A DNA stretch of 64,000 nucleotides from Oscillibacter sp. GTDB lineage: Bacteria; Bacillota; Clostridia; Oscillospirales; Oscillospiraceae. Where the stretch lies: the NCBI GenBank assembly GCA_022795445.1, contig JAAWGR010000003.1, positions 27,230 through 91,229 on the forward strand, given 5' to 3'. Under the pieces are notes generated by a model that was not told the DNA's origin, ran no database searches, and saw only the letters and a list, made by a program, of their open reading frames with translations. Below, one piece after another: positions 56,513-64,000 of this stretch. Position numbers and translations under genes: made by a program. The stretch's first letter is position 1; each line of letters starts with the position of its first letter.

Positions 56513-57396
56513 GCTCCAATGGAATCGATAATTTGCTTAAATGTTTCCGATGAAAGATTTCCACTAATAAGTATGACAATTTGATCATCTGAATATATAG
56601 CATAGCTTTCTTGTAGGTTTGACACAACATAAAATAGTCTACCATTACTAGGATATTCTTCAGCATCCGTTATATCTTTTTCAAAAGTGTAATCAGAAAC
56701 ACGATCATCCTCATAATATTGTTGAACTAGGATTCCGAAACAATTGTCGCCACATGTAAAATCACATGTAATCATTGTGTTTTCTGCATTTTTAACCACA
56801 TCAATATCCTTGTCCAACACAGTACCCTTAGGATACCAACTTGGGGCCGGAATCGTGATGCCACAGCGATCAAAGGCCTCCTGCACAGTTTGACACAGCG
56901 CTTCTGTTTCGGAATTGGTCGTTTCTTCTAACGTTTCTGTAGCAAAGCGGAAAGTCTCACTTGTCCACCGCGCCAACGCACCGAATACATCAAAGCCAAA
57001 CGCCTGGGCTGCAACCATGCTAGAGAAAGCCACCGCTACAACAGCCGCGACTGGCAGTAACCGCTTTGCCAACCGTCCAAACGCACTCTTGGACGGCTTT
57101 TTTGGTTTCCTATCAGCTGTCATCAAATCGAAATCTTCCATTGGATAAAGTGAACGGCCCGTGCCGTCCGGGGTATTAAAATACTTTTGGAAATCATCCC
57201 AAGCCTTCTTAACGTCCGTGGAATTCTCAGGATGTTCCTTTCTTTCCCGATCCTTGATCACCTCCAGAATACGAATCGTCAGATCGGCATTCCCTTCTTC
57301 TGAGGATTCAAAATCTGCGCGTATCAGATCATAGAGCTGCTCTGTGCTCATTTGATCCAGAAAACCGCACGTTTGAGTCTTGCCATCCATTGGCAT
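56509..57396 (-). CDS. DUF4367-domain membrane protein (putative anti-sigma-like)
   Basis: Cytoplasmic N-terminus, single TM LLPVAAVVAVAFSSMVAAQA, extracellular ...YTFEKDITDAEEYPSNGRLFYVVSNLQESYAIYSDDQIVILISGNLSSETFKQIIDSIG. Confidence 0.8.
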   Translation of the reverse strand: MPMDGKTQTCGFLDQMSTEQLYDLIRADFESSEEGNADLTIRILEVIKDRERKEHPENSTDVKKAWDDFQKYFNTPDGTGRSLYPMEDFDLMTADRKPKKPSKSAFGRLAKRLLPVAAVVAVAFSSMVAAQAFGFDVFGALARWTSETFRFATETLEETTNSETEALCQTVQEAFDRCGITIPAPSWYPKGTVLDKDIDVVKNAENTMITCDFTCGDNCFGILVQQYYEDDRVSDYTFEKDITDAEEYPSNGRLFYVVSNLQESYAIYSDDQIVILISGNLSSETFKQIIDSIGA

Positions 57397-57573
57397 TCCC
57401 GCACCTCCTTATAGATATATGACTGCAAGTCAGAAAAACTGACAAAAAATTTTAAAAAATCCAAAATTTTTTTGAGGGGCTGGCCTATAAAACGCTCCAT
57501 CCCTCTGAAAATGCAAAAATCGGCGCGTTCAAAGTGCCGATCCAAATTAAAAACCTATATTTCAATGTCCCTT

Positions 57574-58080
57574 TCAATGTCCTGGGAGAACATCTTTCAA
57601 TTTTCTACGGATGCGTTCCAAACGCTTCTGACTACTCCAGACAGTAATCCCCAACTCCACGGACATCTCCATGTGGCTGGCTCCGTTCAGGATAATCCGA
57701 TGGAATAGGTAATATTCTTCTGTTGTCAAAACTTCCCGAATCGTTTTCAAAATACTGGAAGTGCTGACGGGAAAGTCATTGGATGGAGCTCTGGCCTCTG
57801 GCAAAGGGTTGTCATCCAGGGAAAGGAAGAACTTGAGGGCACGGCTATGTGCCCGTTTGTATTCCTTAATTTTATACTTGAGAATTTGCATCAAACACCC
57901 TTTTGGATTGCTATGCTGCCGAAGTTTTTCCAATTGCTGTAACGCTGTATAGAAAGCATCTTGGACAACCTCCTCCACTCCAAATGGATCATGAAGCTGT
58001 ACTCTAGCATAAGTTTTCATATTATCGAACATATCATCATACAATTTTTCGAAAAACGCATCCTGCTCTGACAGCAACAC
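57574..58080 (-). CDS. Sigma-70 family (ECF-like) RNA polymerase sigma factor, GTG start
   Basis: LYDDMFDNMKTYARVQLHDPFGVEEVVQDAFYTALQQLEKLRQHSNPKGCLMQILKYKIKEYKRAHSR; GAGGAGGG SD 5 nt before GTG. Confidence 0.85.
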   Translation of the reverse strand: MLLSEQDAFFEKLYDDMFDNMKTYARVQLHDPFGVEEVVQDAFYTALQQLEKLRQHSNPKGCLMQILKYKIKEYKRAHSRALKFFLSLDDNPLPEARAPSNDFPVSTSSILKTIREVLTTEEYYLFHRIILNGASHMEMSVELGITVWSSQKRLERIRRKLKDVLPGH

Positions 58081-58444
58081 TATTCCCTCCTCTGTTGTTT
58101 TATCTGTCTTTAGAACAAAGCTAAAGGGTATGGCTCTGCTTAAAATGCAAGTCAATTATAGCATGAATTTAATGAAATAGCAATTATTTTCTAAGAAATT
58201 ATCGATAAACCTTAATAAACAGGCCAGATGAGAACAATGATATGAATTTGACTGAGCATGATAGGCGGGAAAAAGGCGGTCAGCGTGCGGCAGGTTCCAC
58301 AGCGCTGAACACGCCGAAATCCACGACCATATTGTTTTCCGTTCGCTTAGATGGGGGAATGCCTACAACCTCCCAACGCGGAAGAAACGAAGATACGTTT
58401 TTGAACTGCCTGAGGGATATTCTCCTCCCCACCTCAACCTGAGA

Positions 58445-59929
58445 TTATTTATGGTAAAGTTTTTTTGTCTCATACTGCGCCTCACAGCTGACGTTGATCC
58501 CCAGCCGTTTCAATAGCCGGTCATCCTCTTCACTTAATATCACAGAAAAATGCGCATCACACCCTCGAAGCTTCCGAAGCTGCTGCTGAGCCAAATCCGC
58601 CAGAGGATTTGTCAATGCAGAAATCGTTAATGCCAACAACACCTCGTCCGTATGAAGGCGGGGATTCTTGTGCCCTAAGTATTGGGTTTTCAGCCGGCAT
58701 ACCGGTTCCAATACTTGAATCGAAATCAGCTCCAAATTGTGGTTAATGCCTCCCAAAGCTTTCAGTGCGTTCAGCAGCAGGGCCGATGCAGCGCCCAGCG
58801 TTTCAGAGGTTTTTCCTGTCACAACCTGTCCATCCGGCAAAATCATAGCACCCGCGGGAGCGCCGGTAATTTTCGCCTTCAAAAGTGCCGCGGACACCGC
58901 CGGACAAACGTCCGGTCCGGCCCCCGCCTGATTCATCAGCAGCTCCAGCTTTCGTACAGCGCTCTCGCTGCCCCGTCCCTGGAGCGCCTCCACACAGGCG
59001 GCATAGTAACGGCGCAGAATCTCCTGCCGGGAAGCAGCACAGCAAACCTCATCGTTCACAATACAGTTACCCACCAGATTGACGCCCATATCTGTGGGAG
59101 ATCTGTATGGAGACGAGCCTTGAATCTTCTCAAAGATCGCGCTCAAAACCGGGAATGTCTCCACATCACGGTTATAATTGACAGCAATCTCCTGATATGC
59201 CTCCAAATGGAAGGGATCAATCATGTTTACATCATCCAAATCAGCGGTAGCAGCTTCGTAGGCAAGGTTCACCGGATGCTTGAGAGGCAGATTCCAGATC
59301 GGGAATGTCTCAAACTTCGCGTAACCCGCAGCAAGGCCGCGTTTGTAGTCATGGTACAACTGGCTCAAGCAGGTAGCCATTTTGCCGCTGCCAGGACCTG
59401 GAGCCGTTACCACCACTAGGGAACGGCTTGTCTCAATATAGTCGTTTTTTCCAAGCCCTTCATCACTGACAACATAGGATACATCCGAAGGATAGCCTGC
59501 GATTGGATAATGCCGCCAGCAATGAATTCCAAGAGCCTTGAGCCGCTTCAGGAAAGCATCCGCTGCTGCCTGGCCGCTGTAACGGGTCAGCACTACACTA
59601 CTCACATACAAGCCCATCTCCCGGAATACATCGATCAGCCGCAAAACATCATCTTCATAGGTAATTCCTAGATCGCCCCGGATTTTATTCTTCTCGATGT
59701 CTGCTGCATTGATGGTAATGATTACCTCTACATCCTCCCGCAGCTGCTGGAGCATCCGAATCTTGCTGTCTGGCTCAAAGCCCGGTAAAACCCGTGCAGC
59801 ATGATAATCGTCAAACAGCTTGCCGCCAAATTCCAGGTACAGTTTTCCGCCGAATTGATCAATCCGTTTTTTGATTTGCTCCGACTGGATGGAAATATAC
59901 ATCTCATTATCAAAGCCAATGGTCTCCAT
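58445..59929 (-). CDS. DUF1846 domain-containing protein
   Basis: METIGFDNEMYISIQSEQIKKRIDQFGGKLYLEFGGKLFDDYHAARVLPGFEPDSKIRMLQQLREDVEVIITINAADIEKNKIRGDLGITYEDDVLRLID. Confidence 0.93.
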   Translation of the reverse strand: METIGFDNEMYISIQSEQIKKRIDQFGGKLYLEFGGKLFDDYHAARVLPGFEPDSKIRMLQQLREDVEVIITINAADIEKNKIRGDLGITYEDDVLRLIDVFREMGLYVSSVVLTRYSGQAAADAFLKRLKALGIHCWRHYPIAGYPSDVSYVVSDEGLGKNDYIETSRSLVVVTAPGPGSGKMATCLSQLYHDYKRGLAAGYAKFETFPIWNLPLKHPVNLAYEAATADLDDVNMIDPFHLEAYQEIAVNYNRDVETFPVLSAIFEKIQGSSPYRSPTDMGVNLVGNCIVNDEVCCAASRQEILRRYYAACVEALQGRGSESAVRKLELLMNQAGAGPDVCPAVSAALLKAKITGAPAGAMILPDGQVVTGKTSETLGAASALLLNALKALGGINHNLELISIQVLEPVCRLKTQYLGHKNPRLHTDEVLLALTISALTNPLADLAQQQLRKLRGCDAHFSVILSEEDDRLLKRLGINVSCEAQYETKKLYHK

Positions 59930-60110
59930 AACAAAACGCCCCCCTAAGCATCATCGCCCATTTTAGCCAGTATATCACATCATGCAATATTAAGGAAGGG
60001 AAATCTATGTTGACCATTCCCATGTTCGGCTGCATAGAGAATTGCGAATAGCAGAAAATGCTTCCGTGTGATTACAGGTAGATAAGCGCTGTCAAAAAAA
60101 CGACTTTTGT

Positions 60111-60743
60111 TTATTTTGTTCCAAAAATTCGGTCACCCGCATCGCCCAGGCCAGGAACAATATAACCAGCTTCGTTGAGGCGTTCGTCCACTGCACCGCA
60201 GTAAATATTGATATCTGGATGGGATTTCTGAATCCGTTCAATGCCCTCTGGCGCAGCCAGCAGAACCATGAGCTTGATGTTGGTGCAGCCGTACTCTTTC
60301 ATAAAGCTGATGGCGGCGTCAGCGCTGCCGCCGGTAGCAAGCATAGGATCAACGATCAAAATGTCCCGTTCCGCCACGTCCTTGGGCATTTTGCAGAAGT
60401 ACTTGACCGGTTCCAGGGTGGTCTCATCCCGGTACAGGCCAATGTGGCCAACACGAGCGCCGGGGACCATCCGCAGTACGCCGTCCACCAGCCCCAAACC
60501 GGCCCGCAGAATGGGCACAACGGCAAACTTTTTGCCCTTCAGCGTAGGAGCGGTGGTGGTGCAGATTGGGGTCTCCACTTCTCGGGTAGTCAGAGGCAGG
60601 TCGCGGGTTGCCTCATAGGTGATCAGCATACCGATCTCGGAAACCAGTTCCCGGAAGTCTTTGACACTGGTGTTTTTGTCCCGGAGGATGGTCAGCTTAT
60701 GGGCAACGAGGGGATGGTCCATGACGTGTACTTTTCCGTTCAT
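60111..60743 (-). CDS. upp: Uracil phosphoribosyltransferase
   Basis: [60 protein letters not shown]. Confidence 0.96.
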   Translation of the reverse strand: MNGKVHVMDHPLVAHKLTILRDKNTSVKDFRELVSEIGMLITYEATRDLPLTTREVETPICTTTAPTLKGKKFAVVPILRAGLGLVDGVLRMVPGARVGHIGLYRDETTLEPVKYFCKMPKDVAERDILIVDPMLATGGSADAAISFMKEYGCTNIKLMVLLAAPEGIERIQKSHPDINIYCGAVDERLNEAGYIVPGLGDAGDRIFGTK

Positions 60744-60845
60744 AAATTCGCTCCTTATTTAATATACGCAATCGTCAAGAATTTCATTGAGAGATTTTGG
60801 CATCTTGCGAAAGGCCCTTGACCCCAGCCGCTTTCGCGGCTATTT

Positions 60846-61154
60846 TTACTTTTCAGCACATTTACAAAGTGCAGACAGCAGGAACAAAACGCTGAAAAAC
60901 CAACATACACCGAACAATCCAATACTGACGGAATGATCAATGGAAGCAATTCCACGCAGAAGGTTCAGGCGGTCTCCAAAGATGCACTTGATCAGGAAAA
61001 ACAAGCTCACAGCCATTGAGACAACATGTCCAACAAAACAGTTTCTAGCATCGTGATTTCCTCTCAGCAGAACACAGCCCACAGCAAGTTCCATCAGGCT
61101 GACGGCAATACAACCGCTGATAAACAGCGGGATTACCTCGGCTTCAAAAGACAT
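60846..61154 (-). CDS. Small hypothetical membrane protein
   Basis: Three hydrophobic segments; MSFEAEVIPLFISGCIAVSLMELAVGCVLLRG... Confidence 0.55.
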   Translation of the reverse strand: MSFEAEVIPLFISGCIAVSLMELAVGCVLLRGNHDARNCFVGHVVSMAVSLFFLIKCIFGDRLNLLRGIASIDHSVSIGLFGVCWFFSVLFLLSALCKCAEK

Positions 61155-61176
61155 TTGCAGTTCCTCCTTTAAATGT

Positions 61177-61887
61177 TTATTGTTTTTGTGCGGCTTCCTG
61201 CCTGGCCCGTAAACGTTCCGCCTGGGGCGGACGCAGATAAACGGGGACCAGTTCCTGGGCCGATATCAGTTTCCCTTCCGCTGCAAGCACTTCCGCCTCT
61301 AAAGCGACCGACATTGCGTTCTGCATGATCAGATGCGGCGGGGCTAGATGGCAGAAGATGTCCACCTCCGTCATAAAATCTAGGCACAGCCGCGCACCGT
61401 CCCCCACGACGGTCTTGGGCCGTGGGTCGTTTCGCAGTTCTTCCGCCAAATCGGCCAAGGCGATTGCCCGGTCGGGTGTCAGGCGGGTAAGCTGCCCATT
61501 CTTCGCTTCAAATAGGGCATTGTAAACCTGCTGCCGCCGTGCATCCATAGCGCAGACGATGAGTCCATCCGCAAATGCGACGTTCCGTGCCAGCGCGGCC
61601 AGGGTTGAAACTGCCGCCGCAGGCTTTTCCAAAGCAAATGCGATCCCCTTTGCAGCCGAGACGCCAATCCGTACCCCTGTAAAGGAACCCGGCCCAGCCG
61701 AAACGGCTACCACATTCAAATCCGCAGGAGAAAGGCCAGTGTTTTTGAAAAGCCCCTCTACAATTGGCATCAGCGTCGCGCTGTGGGTTAATCCAGTGTC
61801 TTGGTATCCGGACGCTAATACTTTGCCGTCCTCCGTGATAGCGGCAGAAACAGCTTTCGCTGCTGTTTCCAGAGCCAAGGTTTTCAT
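61177..61887 (-). CDS. tsaB: tRNA threonylcarbamoyladenosine biosynthesis protein TsaB
   Basis: MKTLALETAAKAVSAAITEDGKVLASGYQDTGLTHSATLMPIVEGLF; VSAGPGSFTGVRIGVSAAKGIA. Confidence 0.95.
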   Translation of the reverse strand: MKTLALETAAKAVSAAITEDGKVLASGYQDTGLTHSATLMPIVEGLFKNTGLSPADLNVVAVSAGPGSFTGVRIGVSAAKGIAFALEKPAAAVSTLAALARNVAFADGLIVCAMDARRQQVYNALFEAKNGQLTRLTPDRAIALADLAEELRNDPRPKTVVGDGARLCLDFMTEVDIFCHLAPPHLIMQNAMSVALEAEVLAAEGKLISAQELVPVYLRPPQAERLRARQEAAQKQ

Positions 61888-62315
61888 ACGGCTTCTACTC
61901 CTTCGATCTGAATCATCCGCCAGTTTTCATTATCTGGGTGGCGGGAGATGGCGACCCGGATGGCATGTTCTGGTATGGCCTCTTCTATCTGCTCGCTCCA
62001 TTCGATAACACATATGCCATCTTGCGTCAGGTAATCCTCAAACCCGATGTCCCAGAGTTCACCAGGGTTGCTCAGACGGTAGGCGTCGAAGTGGAAGACA
62101 GGGATGCTCCCGCCCCGATACTCGTTGACGATGGTGAAGGTAGGGCTGGTAACACGGCCTGTATAGCCCATCCCACGGGCAAGGCCGCGGGTAAAAGCAG
62201 TTTTGCCCATGCCAAGTCCGCCATGGTAGGCGACGACCGCAGAAGACGGCAGTAGAGCTGCTAATCGCTGCCCCAGGCCTTCGGTTTCGGTTTCACTGTG
62301 GGAAATATATTTCAA
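61884..62315 (-). CDS. tsaE: tRNA threonylcarbamoyladenosine biosynthesis ATPase TsaE
   Basis: AYHGGLGMGKTAFTRGLARGMGYTGRVTSPTFTIVNEYRGG; 4-nt overlap with tsaB. Confidence 0.95.
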   Translation of the reverse strand: MKYISHSETETEGLGQRLAALLPSSAVVAYHGGLGMGKTAFTRGLARGMGYTGRVTSPTFTIVNEYRGGSIPVFHFDAYRLSNPGELWDIGFEDYLTQDGICVIEWSEQIEEAIPEHAIRVAISRHPDNENWRMIQIEGVEAV

Positions 62316-62445
62316 AAAGAGCGGCCCCCTTTCGGTGATTGTAGACAGTATATATTAAACACAAAAAGAAGAACATATGGCATAATCGCCACTATGCGGC
62401 TATTTTACCATAATTTGAACAAAATGTAAAAACAAATTTCCGGCG

Positions 62446-62474
62446 TTTACACATTTTTTTATTTATGGTAGAAT
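62446..62474 (+). promoter_or_regulatory. Promoter TTTACA-N17-TAGAAT upstream of the rodA/ftsW-type gene
   Basis: -35 62446-62451, -10 62469-62474. Confidence 0.6.
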
Positions 62475-62563
62475 AATTGCCATGTAACCATTTTATCCTA
62501 CGTTCTTCTTTTGGAAATCGAATAAAAACAGAGCGGAAATTCTTTATAAAAACGGAGCGTAAT

Positions 62564-63730
62564 ATGTGGAATCGATTAAAATCAACCCTTTCTGATTTTA
62601 TCCAGCAGGCCGACCTGGTCCTTTTGACACTGTGCTGTTTTGCAACGCTGTATGGCCTTGTGCTGGTTTTCAGCGCCACACGCTATATGAGCACAGGAAA
62701 CAAACGGATGATCATACAGTCTGCCTCTTTGGTGATGGGCATTGGTGTTTACATTTTTTTCTCCATGCTGGATTTGGAGCAGATCCTGCGGAAATGGAAA
62801 TGGGTGCTGGCTTTCAACATCATTTTTATTCTTCTGCTCAAGACCCCCTTCGGCTTCGGGGCAGCCGAGACTGGCAACAACGCTTGGCTCAGGTTCCCCT
62901 TTCTGCCCTTCAACATCAGTCCGGCGGAGGTGATCAAAATCAGCTTTACGCTCCTTTTGGCCAAACAGATCGAATGGCTGCGGGAGGAAAAGAACGATCT
63001 CAAATCCTTCCGCTCGGCTTTCTTCGTGGCAGGGCACACCTTGGGGCTCTGCGGGCTGTACTTTTTTGCCTCTAGCGACATGGGCAATGCGTTGGTGTTT
63101 GTGTTCATTTTTCTGTGCATGGCGTTTGTGGCAGGATTTGCACTGCGATGGTTTTTCCTGCTGTTTGCTGGGGGAGCCGCCGGGATGTTCGTCGCCTGGG
63201 AACTGGACATGATCCCGAATTATATGCGGGAGCGTTTCATTGTCCTGTTTGACCACGAGTACAAGCCTTTGGAAGTAGGATGGCAGCAGAACCGGAGCAT
63301 AATGGCAATTGGTTCCGGGGGGATATTGGGCAAAGGGTATTTGAACGGAACCCATACCCAAGGCGTCAGTGAATCCTTGCCGGAGAAACAGACGGATTTG
63401 ATTTTCGCCGTGGCAGGCGAAGAACTGGGATTGATCGGCTGTGCGTTAATCATGCTCCTGCTGTTTTTGATTATTCTGCGGGTGCTGATCGTAGCGCGGC
63501 AGGCCCGAACACCCTTCCACCGGTATGTGTGCGTCGGCATTGCGGCGATCCTGATTTTCCAGACGGTAATCAATATTGGCATGTGCCTATTTGTCATGCC
63601 GACAATCGGCATTACGCTGCCGTTTTTTAGCTATGGCGGATCGTCCATCATGACGCTGTATATGGCGATGGGAGTGGTGTCAGGCATCAAAAAACGCTCC
63701 GTTGACGTGCGCTTGACGGGGCGCCCATGA
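62564..63730 (+). CDS. rodA: FtsW/RodA/SpoVE family peptidoglycan glycosyltransferase (RodA-like)
   Basis: Multi-TM; NNAWLRFPFLPFNISPAEVIKISFTLLLA; PEKQTDLIFAVAGEELGLIGC; MPTIGITLPFFSYGGSSIMTLYMAMGVV. Confidence 0.92.
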   Translation: MWNRLKSTLSDFIQQADLVLLTLCCFATLYGLVLVFSATRYMSTGNKRMIIQSASLVMGIGVYIFFSMLDLEQILRKWKWVLAFNIIFILLLKTPFGFGAAETGNNAWLRFPFLPFNISPAEVIKISFTLLLAKQIEWLREEKNDLKSFRSAFFVAGHTLGLCGLYFFASSDMGNALVFVFIFLCMAFVAGFALRWFFLLFAGGAAGMFVAWELDMIPNYMRERFIVLFDHEYKPLEVGWQQNRSIMAIGSGGILGKGYLNGTHTQGVSESLPEKQTDLIFAVAGEELGLIGCALIMLLLFLIILRVLIVARQARTPFHRYVCVGIAAILIFQTVINIGMCLFVMPTIGITLPFFSYGGSSIMTLYMAMGVVSGIKKRSVDVRLTGRP

Positions 63731-63952
63731 TGTGGAGGCAGGAATGCTTTTAATATAAATAAGGGATGATTTTTTGCGTTTTCACCGCAAGTACCACACT
63801 GAACAACGTTCTTTTCTCTTACGGAAACGGCTGAATCAAAAGCGGCAGGCCTTAAGGGCGTTGCCATAAGAAAACATGAGAAAACCCAGTAAAATCAATG
63901 TTTTTTAAGGGCAGCGGAAAACGGGGCGGCGCAAACAAGTGAATAACAGCAC

Positions 63953-63990
63953 AGAAAGCGGGCGATGTCGGCAAGACACCGCCCGTTTCT
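63953..63990. terminator. Near-perfect hairpin at window end, possible terminator
   Basis: AGAAAgCGGGCGaTGTC-ggcaa-GACaCCGCCCGTTTCT style stem with one bulge and one mismatch. Confidence 0.4.
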
Positions 63991-64000
63991 GCGCCCCGGC

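Noticed and set aside
58242-58442. 66-aa plus-strand ORF
   Set aside because: No SD or family support; region looks like degraded sequence

Overview
The window is a bacterial chromosome segment, most consistent with an endospore-forming Clostridia (Oscillospiraceae-like). That placement is inferred from spo0A, dpaAB, an alpha/beta SASP, ftsEX and gene content; it was not computed. Most of the window is ordinary core genome: scpAB, murC, proS, spo0A, lysS, greA, ftsEX plus an M23 hydrolase, a str operon (L7Ae-like, rpsL, rpsG, fusA, tuf), queH, tsaD/tsaB/tsaE, rimI, polA, bactofilin, dpaAB, upp and a rodA/ftsW-type gene. I found no CRISPR array, prophage, intact IS element, rRNA or tRNA. No obvious large new defence or biosynthetic system is present. 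The points most worth a second look are: (1) a two-gene tandem-ASKHA activase / 2-hydroxyacyl-CoA dehydratase-like protein system with no dehydratase nearby; (2) a PadR-DUF2812 module whose promoter is overlaid by a perfect 20-bp inverted repeat; (3) a FIST-sensor / soluble-MCP operon behind a consensus promoter; (4) a perfect hairpin that sequesters a Shine-Dalgarno sequence; (5) orphan SUFU- and SUKH-type proteins; (6) a GNAT pseudogene with three in-frame stops; (7) a triple inverted-repeat array; and (8) an ECF-like sigma / DUF4367 / secreted-protein operon. All family names come from reading the translations and need database confirmation.
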